Positions 25,420 through 35,236 of a stretch of 64,000 nucleotides of DNA are shown here, in pieces. The notes beneath the pieces are model-generated. The model was not told the DNA's origin, made no database searches, and saw only the letters and a list, made by a program, of their open reading frames with translations. Positions within the stretch are counted from its first letter, which is position 1; each line of letters begins with the position of its first letter. The stretch comes from Janthinobacterium rivuli. GTDB taxonomy: Bacteria; Pseudomonadota; Gammaproteobacteria; Burkholderiales; Burkholderiaceae_D. A program made the position numbers and the translations under genes. The DNA lies in NCBI RefSeq assembly GCF_009208735.1, contig NZ_WFLJ01000002.1, forward strand, positions 248,001 to 312,000. Direction: 5' to 3'.

Positions 25420-28400
25420 TCAGTATTCGACCGCCACTTCTTGCGCGCCCAGTATTTGCTCCAGCGCCATCTGCAATTCATCCGAGGGCGCCACTTTCCA
25501 CTCGTCACCAAACTGCAGCACGCAACTGACGCCTTGCGGGCTGACCCGCGCGGCAATCGGCAAGCCCGTGTCGGCGCGGTGCGGCAGGATCACGTCACGG
25601 ATGCGCTTGGCGTCCAGGGTGGCGGGCAAGGTCAGGCCCAGCTGGCGGCCATACTGCACGCGCGCGGCGATGATGTCGAAGGCGCTCTCGGCCGTGATGC
25701 GCAAGCCGCCCGAGAAACGGTCTTCCGACACCTTGCCCACGACGGCGAGGAATTCATCTTCCTTGAAGATTTTCCGGTTGGCGTCGAACAATTCGCCGTA
25801 CACCGTCACTTCCACCGTGCCGCTCTTGTCATCGAGCGTGACGATGAGGATCTTGCCGCGCTGCGTCATCTGCGTGCGCAAGCCCGTGATGACGCCGGCC
25901 ATCATGCGCGGCTCGCGCGACGGCGACAGTTCCGACAATTTCGTGCGGGCAAAGCGGCGCGCCTCGGGCGCATACGAATCGAACAGGTGGCCGGACAGGT
26001 AAAAGCCCAGCGCGATCTTTTCTTCCGTCAGGCGCTGCTTATCGGTCCACACGGGCACCTTGACGTACTCGGGCGGCGCCACCATGTCGCTGTCGTCGCC
26101 GCCGAACAGGCTCACCTGGTTCGCCGCCTTGGCGGCCTGGTCCGCGCACTCCATGGCGAACGCCACGGACGCGAGCAGGATGGCGCGGTCGACCTTGAGG
26201 CAATCGAAGGCGCCGCTGCGGATCAGGGACTCGATGGTGCGGCGGTTGATCTGTTTCTTATCCACGCGCTTGCAGAAGTCGAACAGGCTGGTGAAGGGGC
26301 CACCTGCCTCGCGCGCGGCGATGATGGCTTCGATGGCGTTCTGGCCCGAGCCCTTCACGGCGCCCAGGCCATAGCGGATCTGCGTGACTTTCTTGCCGCT
26401 CACGGACGGCGGCGCGCCGCTCGGCGTGAAGCGGTAATCGGATTCGTTGATATCCGGCGGCAACAAGGTCAGCTTGCAGATTTCCAGCGAGTCTTCCACC
26501 AGGATCTTGATCTTGTCCGTGTCGTCCATGGCCAGCGACAAGTTGGCGGCCATGAAGGCGGCCGTGTGGTGCGCTTTTAAATATGCCGTGTGATACGACA
26601 GCAAGGCGTAGGCGGCGGCGTGCGACTTATTAAAACCGTAGCCGGCGAACTTTTCCATCAAGTCGAAGATCTCGTCGGCCTTTTCCGCCGTCAAGCCGTC
26701 TTTCGCCGCACCGGCGCGGAAAATCTCGCGGTGCTCGGCCATCTCTTCGGCTTTCTTTTTACCCATGGCGCGTCGCAGCATGTCGGCGCCGCCCAGCGAA
26801 TAGCCGCCGACGATCTGCGCCATCTGCATCACCTGCTCCTGGTACACCATGATGCCGTAGGTTTCGGACAGAATCGATTCCGTGCGCGGATCGGGATAGT
26901 CGAAGCGTTCGCCGTGCTTGCGCTTGCAGAAATCGGGAATCAGGTCCATCGGGCCCGGACGATACAGCGCCACGAGCGCGATAATGTCTTCGAAGCGGTC
27001 GGGACGCGCGTCTTTCAGCATGCCCTGCATGCCGCGCGACTCGAGCTGGAACACGGCCACGGTCTTGGCCTTGGTCAGCAAGTCGTAGGACGGCTTGTCG
27101 TTCAGCGGCAAGGTCGCCAGGTCGAAGTTCGATTGCGCCGGGTCGAGCTGCTTGATGTAGCGCACGGCGCGGTCGAGAATCGTCAGCGTGGTCAGACCCA
27201 AAAAGTCGAACTTCACGAGGCCGACGGCTTCCACGTCATCCTTGTCGTACTGCGACACGACGCCCGAGTCGCCGCCCTGCGTGTACAACGGGCAGAAATC
27301 CGTCAGCTTGCCGGGGGCGATCAACACGCCCCCCGCGTGCATGCCGATATTGCGCGTGATGCCTTCGACTTGCTGCGCCAAGTCCAGCAGCTGCTTGACC
27401 TCTTCCTCGTTTTCCAGGCGCTCCTTGAGCAGCGGTTCTTCCTCGATGGCGTCGGCGATCGACACGGGCTTGCCCGGCTTGAACGGGATCAGCTTGGAGA
27501 TGCCGTCGCAGAAGTTGTAGCCGAAGTCCATCACGCGGCCCACGTCGCGGATCGCGCCCTTGGCCGCCATGGTACCGAAGGTGGCGATCTGCGAGACCGC
27601 CTCCTTGCCGTACAAATCCTTGACGTGCTGGATGACGCGGTCGCGCCCTTCCTGGCAAAAGTCGATATCGAAGTCGGGCATCGAGACGCGTTCGGGATTC
27701 AGGAAGCGCTCGAACAGCAGGTTGTACTGCAATGGATCGAGGTCGGTAATGAGCAGCGAATACGCCACCAGCGAACCGGCGCCCGAGCCGCGGCCCGGAC
27801 CGACGGGCACGCCGTTTTCCTTGGCCCACTGGATAAACTCGGCCACGATGAGGAAGTAGCCGGGGAACTTCATGTTGCAAATCGTGTCCGTCTCGAACTT
27901 CAAGCGCGACTCGTAGCGCGGACGCTCCTTTTCGCGGCGCTCGGGATCGGGGTACAGCTGAATCAGGCGCTTTTCCAGGCCGGCCTGCGATTCGGCCACG
28001 AGGAACTGGTCGATCGTCATGCCGTCCGGCGTGGGGAAGTTCGGCAGTTGCGGCTTGCCCAGGGTCAAGGTTAGATTGCAGCGCTTGGCGATTTCCACGG
28101 AATTGGCCAGCGCGGCCGGCAAGTCGGCGAACAATTCCGCCATGTCGGCCTGCGACAGGAAGCGCTGGCTGTCGTTGAAGCGCTTGACGCGCTTGGCGTT
28201 GGCCAGCATCTCGCCTTCGGCGATACAGGTGCGGGCTTCGTGGGCAATGAATTCTTCGGGGGAAATGAATTGCACGGGATGCGTGGCCACCACGGGCAAG
28301 CCCAGCTTGGCCGCCAGCGCCACCGCGTGGCGCACCTGCGCTTCCTGGTTGGCCTGGCCGCCGCGCTGGATTTCGATATAGAAATGGCCAGGGAAAATCT

Positions 28401-28965
28401 CGGCCCAGCGCTGGGCGTTGCGCTCGGCCAGGGCCAGGTTGCCATTCTCGATGGCAATGCCGACGTCGCCGAAATGCGCGCCCGACAGCACGATCAAGCC
28501 ATTCGCCGCGCTTTCGCCCGGGTACAGGTCATAGGTATTCGTCGCCAGCGCCTGCAACCATTCGATGCGCAGCTCGGCGCGTCCCTTGTATTGGTTCGTC
28601 AGCCAGGCCATCGACAGCAGTTCGCACAGTTGCAGATAACCCATGCGGTTCTTCGCCAGCAGCAACAGCCGCGACGGCTTTTCGCGGTTGTCGTCATTCG
28701 TGATCCACACGTCGACGCCGACGATGGGCTTGATGCCCTTGCCGCGCGCTTCCTTGTAGAACTTGACCATGCCGAACAGGTTCGACAGGTCGGTGACGGC
28801 CAGCGCCACCTGCTTGTCCTTCGCCGCCGCCTTGACCACGTCGTCGATGCGCACCAGGCCATCGACGATCGAGTACTCCGAGTGCACGCGCAAATGGACG
28901 AAGGCAGGACCGGGCTGCATCGCTTGCTGTGAACCTGCCGGAGCGCCGGCCTCTTGCATTACCAT
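25420..28965 (-). CDS. dnaE: DNA polymerase III alpha subunit
   Basis: Replicative polymerase subunit. The frame allows starts from 28992 to 28959; 28965 (MVMQEAG) is my choice, giving 1181 residues, near the usual length. The N-terminal PHP domain begins [20 protein letters not shown]. The palm contains the catalytic aspartates in [14 protein letters not shown], preceded by [16 protein letters not shown]. Later come [18 protein letters not shown], the helix-hairpin-helix region with [20 protein letters not shown], an OB-fold ([20 protein letters not shown]) and the C-terminal tau-binding part. Convergent with the small gene at 25126. Confidence 0.96.
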   Translation of the reverse strand: MVMQEAGAPAGSQQAMQPGPAFVHLRVHSEYSIVDGLVRIDDVVKAAAKDKQVALAVTDLSNLFGMVKFYKEARGKGIKPIVGVDVWITNDDNREKPSRLLLLAKNRMGYLQLCELLSMAWLTNQYKGRAELRIEWLQALATNTYDLYPGESAANGLIVLSGAHFGDVGIAIENGNLALAERNAQRWAEIFPGHFYIEIQRGGQANQEAQVRHAVALAAKLGLPVVATHPVQFISPEEFIAHEARTCIAEGEMLANAKRVKRFNDSQRFLSQADMAELFADLPAALANSVEIAKRCNLTLTLGKPQLPNFPTPDGMTIDQFLVAESQAGLEKRLIQLYPDPERREKERPRYESRLKFETDTICNMKFPGYFLIVAEFIQWAKENGVPVGPGRGSGAGSLVAYSLLITDLDPLQYNLLFERFLNPERVSMPDFDIDFCQEGRDRVIQHVKDLYGKEAVSQIATFGTMAAKGAIRDVGRVMDFGYNFCDGISKLIPFKPGKPVSIADAIEEEPLLKERLENEEEVKQLLDLAQQVEGITRNIGMHAGGVLIAPGKLTDFCPLYTQGGDSGVVSQYDKDDVEAVGLVKFDFLGLTTLTILDRAVRYIKQLDPAQSNFDLATLPLNDKPSYDLLTKAKTVAVFQLESRGMQGMLKDARPDRFEDIIALVALYRPGPMDLIPDFCKRKHGERFDYPDPRTESILSETYGIMVYQEQVMQMAQIVGGYSLGGADMLRRAMGKKKAEEMAEHREIFRAGAAKDGLTAEKADEIFDLMEKFAGYGFNKSHAAAYALLSYHTAYLKAHHTAAFMAANLSLAMDDTDKIKILVEDSLEICKLTLLPPDINESDYRFTPSGAPPSVSGKKVTQIRYGLGAVKGSGQNAIEAIIAAREAGGPFTSLFDFCKRVDKKQINRRTIESLIRSGAFDCLKVDRAILLASVAFAMECADQAAKAANQVSLFGGDDSDMVAPPEYVKVPVWTDKQRLTEEKIALGFYLSGHLFDSYAPEARRFARTKLSELSPSREPRMMAGVITGLRTQMTQRGKILIVTLDDKSGTVEVTVYGELFDANRKIFKEDEFLAVVGKVSEDRFSGGLRITAESAFDIIAARVQYGRQLGLTLPATLDAKRIRDVILPHRADTGLPIAARVSPQGVSCVLQFGDEWKVAPSDELQMALEQILGAQEVAVEY

Positions 28966-29096
28966 TTCCATCCTGTGTACCGTTTCGTGCAAAATTCAAT
29001 GGGGTCTATTCTACCGCGTCGCGGGTGCGGACCGGGTATCCTGCCTGGCCTGTCGGGCTTATAATATCGGCTGTTCAGTCTAAGCCGATCGCCATC

Positions 29097-29987
29097 ATGC
29101 AAGCCATCACCCCAGCAACACCCGCCGTTTCCGCCGCTGTCAGCCCGCTGGCCACCACCTTTGTCAATATCGCCGCGTATAAATTCATCACGCTAGCCGA
29201 TACGGAAGCCATGCGTCCCTTGTATCAGGAGCAATGCCTGGCGCTGGGCCTGAAGGGCACCATCCTGCTGACACCGGAAGGCATCAACATGTTCCTGTCG
29301 GGCACGCGCGAGCATATCGATGCCTTCCTGGCCTGGGTGCGCAGCGACGCGCGCCTGGCCGATCTGGAATGGAAAGAAAGCTTGTCGAATGAGCAATCGC
29401 ACAAGCGCATGCTGGTCAAGTTGAAAAAAGAAATCATCACGATGCGCATGCCGCTGATCAAGCCGGAACTGGGCCGCGCGCCGTCCGTCGATGCGCATAC
29501 GCTCAAGCGCTGGCTCGACGCCGGCGTCGACGATGCGGGCAAACCCGTGGTCATGATGGAAACGCGCAACGCCTTTGAAGTGGACGTGGGCACGTTCAAC
29601 AACACGCTTGATTACCGCATCGACAAGTTTACGGAATTCCCGGCCGTGGCTGCCGCGCACAAGGATGAACTGGAAGGCAAGACCGTCGTCACCTTCTGCA
29701 CGGGCGGCATCCGCTGTGAAAAGGCCGCCATCCACATGAAGGAAATCGGCTACGACAGCGTGTACCAGCTTGACGGCGGCATCCTGAAGTATTTCGAGGA
29801 AGTGGGCGGCGAGCACTACACGGGCGACTGCTTCGTCTTCGATTACCGCACGGCGCTGAACCCGAAACTGGAACCGACGGAAACCGTGCAATGTTTCGTC
29901 TGCCGCGCCGTGGTCACGCCGCGTCAGCAATTGGCGCCGGAATATGTGTATGAGGTATCTTGCCCGCATTGCTATCAAAAAGGCTAA
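29097..29987 (+). CDS. trhO: tRNA uridine(34) hydroxylase, rhodanese-domain protein
   Basis: 296 residues from the ATG at 29097; longer frames reach into the divergent dnaE promoter. It has the TrhO/YceA layout: an N-terminal acylphosphatase-like domain ([12 protein letters not shown], then [20 protein letters not shown]) and a rhodanese domain with the active-site loop [12 protein letters not shown] (Cys201). A C-terminal extension has Cys pairs ([18 protein letters not shown]) that may bind zinc. TrhO makes 5-hydroxyuridine at tRNA position 34 under oxygen. It diverges from dnaE. A TATAAT at 29070-29075 could be its -10 element, but no matching -35 is clear. Confidence 0.9.
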   Translation: MQAITPATPAVSAAVSPLATTFVNIAAYKFITLADTEAMRPLYQEQCLALGLKGTILLTPEGINMFLSGTREHIDAFLAWVRSDARLADLEWKESLSNEQSHKRMLVKLKKEIITMRMPLIKPELGRAPSVDAHTLKRWLDAGVDDAGKPVVMMETRNAFEVDVGTFNNTLDYRIDKFTEFPAVAAAHKDELEGKTVVTFCTGGIRCEKAAIHMKEIGYDSVYQLDGGILKYFEEVGGEHYTGDCFVFDYRTALNPKLEPTETVQCFVCRAVVTPRQQLAPEYVYEVSCPHCYQKG

Positions 29988-30266
29988 ACTCGGCGATACT
30001 CGCGCATGGCAAGGTCTCTATCGCCGCCCATGCCCGTCGGAGCAAAGCGTGATGGCCCTGGGGCACAGGCGATGCGGGGTGCCCCCCCAGATGCGCATTG
30101 CCGGAGGCACCGTTACCCTTGATGTTGAAACTGACATCGGTGGGGTTCAAATGAGAAAATACTATCAAAAAATCATAGGTGGAGAAATGCGCTCCTGACA
30201 CTTTGCACCGAGCGCTTGGCAATGCCGCCAATACGCCATGCAGGTGTTATTCAACAAAGGTAAAAG

Positions 30267-31211
30267 ATGATTTTGGTAACCGGTGGTACCGGCTTCGTGG
30301 GCTCCGCCGTCCTGGCCAGGCTGGCTGAGGATGGTGTCACACCCGTGCGTGCCGCGGTACGCAGCGCCGGTTCGCACATTCCACCCGGCATTGACAAGAT
30401 AGTGGTCGGTGCGCTGGCCCATAACACGGACTGGCGCGCCGCCCTGACAGGCGTAAGCGCGCTCGTGCATTGTGCCGCGCGCGTCCACGCCATGGATGAC
30501 AGCGCTGCAAACCCTCTCGAAGAATTCCGCCGGGTCAACGTGCAAGGGATGCTGGCATTAGCCGAGCAAGCGGCCGCAGCAGGAGTCAGGCGCTTTGTAT
30601 TTGTCAGTTTCATCAAGGTCAATGGCGAAATGACGGCGGCGGACAAGCCATTCACGGCTGATGATGCCCCCGCGCCGGTCGATGCCTATGGCGTGTCGAA
30701 AATGGAGGCCGAGCAAGGTCTGCGCGCTCTGGCAAGCCGAAGCGGCATGCAAGTGGTCATCGTTCGTCCGCCATTGGTCTACGGCAAGGGCGTCAAAGCC
30801 AACTTCGCCGCCCTGATGCATTGGCTGGCGCGCGGCACCCTGCCCCTGGGTGCGATTCATAACCGGCGCAGTCTGGTGGCACTCGACAACCTGGTGGACT
30901 TGATCGTCACCTGCGTGCGTCACCCGCAAGCGGTCGGCCAGACTTTTCTGGTATCCGATGGGCAAGATCCCTCCACCACGGAATTATTGCAGCGCATGGG
31001 CCGCCCCGCGCGCCTGATCCCAGTGCCCGCCGCCTGCCTGACATTCGGCGCCAGCCTGCTCGGCAAGCGCGCTGTCGCGCAGCGCCTGTGCGGGTCGTTA
31101 CAAGTCGATATCGACAAGACGCGCCGTTTGCTGGGCTGGATACCTCCCTTGACACCGGATCAAGGTTTACAAAAAGCTGCGAAAGGAACTGTACGTGAAA
31201 CGTGCGTTTGA
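30267..31211 (+). CDS. NAD(P)-dependent sugar-nucleotide epimerase/4-reductase (WbpV/WreQ-like)
   Basis: 314 residues; AAAGG lies just upstream of the ATG. Extended short-chain dehydrogenase with the dinucleotide motif GGTGFVG (residues 6-12) and the catalytic YGVSK. The usual Ser pair before the active site reads SFIKVNGE, a slight deviation. The late motif NRRSLVALDNLVDLI is typical of the WbpV/WreQ/WbpK group that reduces the 4-keto intermediate made by WbpM-type dehydratases, giving UDP-QuiNAc or UDP-FucNAc. The next gene, a phosphoglycosyl transferase, overlaps its end by 17 bp, and a WbpM-like gene follows, so the three form one pathway cassette. QuiNAc versus FucNAc is undecided. Confidence 0.8.
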   Translation: MILVTGGTGFVGSAVLARLAEDGVTPVRAAVRSAGSHIPPGIDKIVVGALAHNTDWRAALTGVSALVHCAARVHAMDDSAANPLEEFRRVNVQGMLALAEQAAAAGVRRFVFVSFIKVNGEMTAADKPFTADDAPAPVDAYGVSKMEAEQGLRALASRSGMQVVIVRPPLVYGKGVKANFAALMHWLARGTLPLGAIHNRRSLVALDNLVDLIVTCVRHPQAVGQTFLVSDGQDPSTTELLQRMGRPARLIPVPAACLTFGASLLGKRAVAQRLCGSLQVDIDKTRRLLGWIPPLTPDQGLQKAAKGTVRETCV

Positions 31212-31755
31212 TCTCATGCTGGTACTGCTGGCCTCCTTGATCCTGTTCATCCCCGTCGTGCTCGTTGCGCTACTGGTCCGGCTTACCTCGCCAGGGCCTG
31301 CCCTGTACTGGTCCGACCGCATAGGAAAGAACAACACGATTTTCAAGATGCCCAAGTTTCGAAGCATGCGGGTAGGTACGCCGGCCGTGGCCACGCACCT
31401 GCTCGCCGATGCCCATTCGCACCTGACGCCAGTCGGCAACTTCTTGCGCAAAAGCAGCCTCGACGAACTGCCGCAGCTGTGGAGCATCATCCGCGGCGAC
31501 ATGAGCTTTGTCGGCCCCCGTCCGGCGCTGTTCAACCAGAACGATCTGATCGCCTTGCGTACGCAATATGGCGTTGAAAAACTGCCGCCGGGCTTGACGG
31601 GTTGGGCGCAAGTCAATGGCCGTGATGAATTGCCGATTCCGGAAAAGGTCAAACTCGACGTGGAATACCTGCGGCGGCAATCGCTCCCCTTTGATATCAA
31701 GATTATCGTACTTACCTTTCTGAAGGTTGTGCGCCGCGATGGCATTACCCATTAA
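31195..31755 (+). CDS. Monotopic phosphoglycosyl transferase (initiating sugar transferase)
   Basis: 186 residues, the small single-domain form. The N-terminal hydrophobic helix (KRAFDLMLVLLASLILFIPV) is the re-entrant membrane anchor. Family motifs follow: SPGPALYWSDRIGKN, FKMPKFRSMR, the catalytic pair in SSLDELPQLWSIIRGDMSFV, then GPRP, and LPPGLTGWAQVNGR. These enzymes move a sugar-1-phosphate from a UDP-sugar to undecaprenyl phosphate and so start O-antigen or capsule repeat units. With the flanking genes, the substrate is predicted to be a UDP-6-deoxy-HexNAc sugar. It starts inside the upstream gene (17-bp overlap). Confidence 0.92.
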   Translation: MKRAFDLMLVLLASLILFIPVVLVALLVRLTSPGPALYWSDRIGKNNTIFKMPKFRSMRVGTPAVATHLLADAHSHLTPVGNFLRKSSLDELPQLWSIIRGDMSFVGPRPALFNQNDLIALRTQYGVEKLPPGLTGWAQVNGRDELPIPEKVKLDVEYLRRQSLPFDIKIIVLTFLKVVRRDGITH

Positions 31756-31837
31756 TATGCAGCGACAGTACCGGGCCATCTGAGCGGCGCGCTAACGCAT
31801 CAAGCTGTCATTCATTGAGCAATTATTCGCCCCATAC

Positions 31838-33787
31838 ATGAAAATATTCCTCGGCTTTTCCCGACTGCACAAAAAACTGCTGGCCGCCACGCTGGATCTG
31901 TTCTTCCTGCCGCTAACGTTTTTCCTGGCGATCGCCTTGCGCTACGATCTTCTCAACCGGGAGTTGCTCACGCAATACCTGTGGCTGATTATCGCCACGC
32001 CGCTGGTCTCGATCCCGATCTTCATCCGCCTTGGACTGTACCGTGCAGTCATCCGCTTCATCGACCAGAAGATCGTCTATGTCGTCATTCTCGGCGTGAC
32101 CCTGTCCGTCGCGCTGCTAGTGGCAATGGCGGCATTTGCCACGCATATGCAAGGCTATTCACGCGGTGTGTTCGGCATTTACTGGGTCAGCGCCATCACC
32201 TATGTAGTGACCAGCCGCTTCCTGGCCAGGGGTATGCTGCTCAATGCCAATAAGGAAGCAGATGTCGTGCGTGTGGCCATTTATGGCGCCGGCAAAGCCG
32301 GCAGCCAACTGGCGAATGCCCTGCGGGCGGGCCAGGAGTACTTGCCGGTGGCGTTTATCGACGACATGAAGGAATTGCATGGTGCCACCATTTCCGGCAT
32401 CAAGGTGTATGCGGCCACGGATCTACAGCAAGTCATCGAGAAAAACAGGATCACCGAGATTTTCCTCGCTATGCCATCGCTCAACAAGGGCAAGCAGAAG
32501 CATATCCTGCACATCGTTGAAAACCACAAGGTCAAGGTCAAAGTGGCGCCACCTGTGGAAAGTCTGCTCAACGGCGAGTTGCGCATGCAGGACGTGCGCG
32601 ACATCGAAATCGACGATTTGCTGGGGCGCGACAAGGTCACGCCGGACCCGGCCCTGATCGCCCGCTGCATTACGGGAAAAAGCGTGATGGTGACGGGCGC
32701 CGGCGGTTCCATCGGTTCCGAATTGTGTCGCCAGATTATCAAGCTGCGACCAGCGCGCCTGATTCTGCTGGAAATGTCCGAGTTTGCCCTGTATTCGATC
32801 AAACAGGAACTCAAGGACATCAAGCTGCTCCAGGACTCGGATGTCGAACTGCTGCCATTCCTCGGCAGTGTGCTCGACACGGAAAAATGCAAGGGCATCC
32901 TGGCCAGCTTCCAGGTCGACACCCTATACCACGCCGCGGCCTATAAACACGTGCCGTTGGTGGAATTCAATCCCATTGACGGAGTGCGCAACAATGTCTT
33001 CGGCACGCTCAGCATTGCTCAGGCGGCCATGGCGGCGGGCGTCAGGAACTTCGTGCTGATCTCCACGGACAAGGCGGTACGCCCCACCAACGTAATGGGC
33101 ACCACCAAGCGCCTGGCCGAGCTGATCCTGCAGGCGTTTGCGCGCGAACAGACCAACACGCGTTTTTGCATGGTGCGCTTTGGCAACGTACTGGGCTCGT
33201 CCGGCTCCGTCGTGCCCCTGTTCCGCAAGCAAATCGAAGCGGGCGGCCCGATCACTCTGACACACCCCGAGATCACGCGCTATTTCATGACCATCCCCGA
33301 AGCGGCGCAGCTAGTGCTGCAGGCCGGCGCCATGGGTGAAGGCGGCGACGTCTTCGTGCTCGACATGGGTGACCCTGTCAAGATCATGGACCTGGCCATC
33401 CGCATGATCCATCTGAGCGGCCTGGAAGTACGCAGCAAAACGGCGCCGGATGGCATCGAGATCGAGCATGTCGGCTTGCGCTCGGGTGAAAAACTGTATG
33501 AGGAATTACTGATTGGCAACAACGTGGAAGGCACGGAACACCCGCTGATTATGCGCGCGCAAGAGGCGGAAATCCCGTGGTCCGAACTGCGCACCATCCT
33601 CAGCGACATGCAACGTGCCTGTACGGACTTCAATTATGAAGAACTCCGCGCCCTGCTGCTGCTGGCGGTACAGGAATATGCGCCACAGTGCGGGATTGAG
33701 GACTTGATCTGGAGTAAAAAAAATCAGCTTGCGGAAGCGCAGCGGGAGATCAAGGTGGTGGAGAATCCCCGATATCAACTACGCTAG
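31838..33787 (+). CDS. Membrane-bound UDP-GlcNAc 4,6-dehydratase (WbpM/PglF/CapD family)
   Basis: 649 residues, the large form. Four N-terminal transmembrane helices lie within residues ~12-115. A first Rossmann fold begins VAIYGAGKAGSQLANALRAG. The catalytic SDR domain follows with MVTGAGGSIGSELCRQIIKL. Its active site has STDKAVRPTNVMGTTKR, in which the usual Tyr of YxxxK is Met, as in WbpM and other large-form members. Product is UDP-4-keto-6-deoxy-GlcNAc, the substrate for the reductase encoded two genes upstream. A 14-bp hairpin follows the stop codon. Confidence 0.93.
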   Translation: MKIFLGFSRLHKKLLAATLDLFFLPLTFFLAIALRYDLLNRELLTQYLWLIIATPLVSIPIFIRLGLYRAVIRFIDQKIVYVVILGVTLSVALLVAMAAFATHMQGYSRGVFGIYWVSAITYVVTSRFLARGMLLNANKEADVVRVAIYGAGKAGSQLANALRAGQEYLPVAFIDDMKELHGATISGIKVYAATDLQQVIEKNRITEIFLAMPSLNKGKQKHILHIVENHKVKVKVAPPVESLLNGELRMQDVRDIEIDDLLGRDKVTPDPALIARCITGKSVMVTGAGGSIGSELCRQIIKLRPARLILLEMSEFALYSIKQELKDIKLLQDSDVELLPFLGSVLDTEKCKGILASFQVDTLYHAAAYKHVPLVEFNPIDGVRNNVFGTLSIAQAAMAAGVRNFVLISTDKAVRPTNVMGTTKRLAELILQAFAREQTNTRFCMVRFGNVLGSSGSVVPLFRKQIEAGGPITLTHPEITRYFMTIPEAAQLVLQAGAMGEGGDVFVLDMGDPVKIMDLAIRMIHLSGLEVRSKTAPDGIEIEHVGLRSGEKLYEELLIGNNVEGTEHPLIMRAQEAEIPWSELRTILSDMQRACTDFNYEELRALLLLAVQEYAPQCGIEDLIWSKKNQLAEAQREIKVVENPRYQLR

Positions 33788-33792
33788 GAAGA

Positions 33793-33826
33793 GGCATCCG
33801 GCACGCTGAACGGCGTGCCGGATGCC
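33793..33826. terminator. Strong hairpin after the dehydratase gene
   Basis: GGCATCCGGCACGC (33793-33806) pairs perfectly with GCGTGCCGGATGCC (33813-33826) over a 6-nt loop. It lies between convergent units (rightward initiation cassette, leftward GtrB-like gene at 33904). No T-tract is present. Confidence 0.65.
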
Positions 33827-33903
33827 CTTCAAGAGGAGAGGGGGAGGCATGGCCTGCGCCACTCTGGCGCACACCGCGCTGCCAGGATGACTGGTACAGG
33901 AGG

Positions 33904-34839
33904 CTAGAAGTTCACGCGCTCCAGCTCCACCACCAGCGGCATCTTGCGCACCTGCGTATGGATGGAGCCAATATATTCCCCCAGCACGCCAATGAAGAAA
34001 GCCTGGATGGCGCCAAAGAAGAAAATGCCGATCAGGATGGGCGCAGTCCCCAGCTGGAAGGAATCCCAGAACAGCAGCTTGGCGACAAAGAACATGAATG
34101 CCACCAGCAAGCTCAGAAATGCGAGGAAGAACCCGCTCATTGCCATCAGGCGCAGCGGCACCTTGGAATGGTTGGTAATCCCCAGCATGCCGATGTCATA
34201 CAGGGTATAGAAATTGTTCTTTGTCACACCGCGCTGACGCCGCGGCTGCTTGAAGGGTACCGTAGCGATGGGAAATCCAATCTCGCACAACAATCCCCGA
34301 AAATAAGGATAGGGATCATCGATAGTTCGCAGGATATCGATGACAGCACGATCGAACAAACCTGCTCCAGTCGCATTCTGGACCAGTGCCACTTCAGAAA
34401 TTTTAGTGATCAGGCGGTAATAGGATTTACGTAAAAAAAACATAACGGAGGATTCTTCGCTCTCCGGTTTCACTGCCAACACCGTCTTGAAACCCTCTTC
34501 CCACTTTTTCACAAACTCGATAATCATTTCCGGCGGATCTTGCAGATCTGATGCAATCAACACACAAGCATCTCCATTGGACTGTTGAATCGCATAATAT
34601 GGAGACTTGATATGTCCGAAATTACGCGCATTGACAATCAACTTGACGCGCTTATCTTGTGCAGCCAATTCCTTGATGCGTTTAACAGTACCATCGGTCG
34701 ATGCATTATCGATGCAAATATGCTCGTAATCATACGGCAAAGTTGCCATAACTGCCGCAATGCGCTGGTATAGCTCATCAATATTCTCTTCCTCGTTATA
34801 ACAAGGAGTGACAATACTGATCATCTTCTTTTCCGACAT
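33904..34839 (-). CDS. GtrB/dolichol-phosphate-mannose-synthase-like GT2 transferase
   Basis: 311 residues. GT2 catalytic domain: ISIVTPCYNEEENIDELYQR, ICIDNASTDGTV, the metal site ASDLQDPPEMI, and a Q-rich loop FKQPRRQRGVTKNNFYTLYD. Two C-terminal transmembrane helices (LMAMSGFFLAFLSLLVAFMF and LGTAPILIGIFFFGAIQAFF) complete the GtrB/ArnC/DPM-synthase layout. These enzymes put a sugar on undecaprenyl phosphate at the cytoplasmic face. It lies 4 bp after gtrA at the end of the CDP-sugar operon, so the likely donor is the CDP-sugar made there rather than UDP-glucose; that is inference. Confidence 0.88.
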   Translation of the reverse strand: MSEKKMISIVTPCYNEEENIDELYQRIAAVMATLPYDYEHICIDNASTDGTVKRIKELAAQDKRVKLIVNARNFGHIKSPYYAIQQSNGDACVLIASDLQDPPEMIIEFVKKWEEGFKTVLAVKPESEESSVMFFLRKSYYRLITKISEVALVQNATGAGLFDRAVIDILRTIDDPYPYFRGLLCEIGFPIATVPFKQPRRQRGVTKNNFYTLYDIGMLGITNHSKVPLRLMAMSGFFLAFLSLLVAFMFFVAKLLFWDSFQLGTAPILIGIFFFGAIQAFFIGVLGEYIGSIHTQVRKMPLVVELERVNF

Positions 34840-34843
34840 TCCA

Positions 34844-35236
34844 TCAATCCTTTTTATAAACCCAATGATTCATTAACAGCCAGCTCAATCCAACGCTAAC
34901 CGGAATACAAATAATCTGCCCTACATATGGACTCAACGAGCAATACTTTGTCAACGCAGAGAGCAGCGCCGCATTGATGGCGTAAATAATAGCGTACGCA
35001 GCGACAAACTTGGCAAATATGCGCCATTGAACTTCTGTTTGAAAAACCAGACGTCCAAAGCTGAAATAATTAAAAATCACGCCGGCAATGGTCGCCAGCA
35101 TCAGCGCAACCAGATATTGCACCGATAACCATAACAGCCCGGAGAAAACTGCATAACCAAAAAGTGTGTTGAGTACCCCCGTCACCAGGAAGCGCACTAC
35201 TTTGGGGTCGCGCCATTTCACGACGTCAGAGCTCAC
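34844..35236 (-). CDS. gtrA: GtrA-family membrane protein (lipid-linked sugar flippase)
   Basis: 130 residues with four hydrophobic segments and the GtrA signature at both ends: VVRFLVTGVLNTLFGYAVFS near the N-terminus, then a FNYFSFGRLVFQTE turn and SVGLSWLLMNHWVYKK at the C-terminus. Family members are thought to move undecaprenyl-phosphate-linked monosaccharides across the inner membrane in three-gene glycosylation modules (GtrA, GtrB and a periplasmic GT-C transferase). It overlaps the upstream SDR by 4 bp and is 4 bp from the GtrB-like gene. Confidence 0.88.
   Translation of the reverse strand: MSSDVVKWRDPKVVRFLVTGVLNTLFGYAVFSGLLWLSVQYLVALMLATIAGVIFNYFSFGRLVFQTEVQWRIFAKFVAAYAIIYAINAALLSALTKYCSLSPYVGQIICIPVSVGLSWLLMNHWVYKKD

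Noticed and set aside
26590..28074. Long open frame antisense to dnaE (about 490 codons)
   Set aside because: Same GC-driven shadow effect; DnaE is unambiguous on the other strand.
29070..29075. Perfect TATAAT as a trhO promoter
   Set aside because: Only 21 bp before the ATG and without a convincing -35 hexamer; mentioned under trhO but not called as a promoter.
29944..30198. Possible 84-codon gene after trhO
   Set aside because: It overlaps the end of trhO in another frame, has no ribosome site and no recognisable pattern; treated as intergenic.
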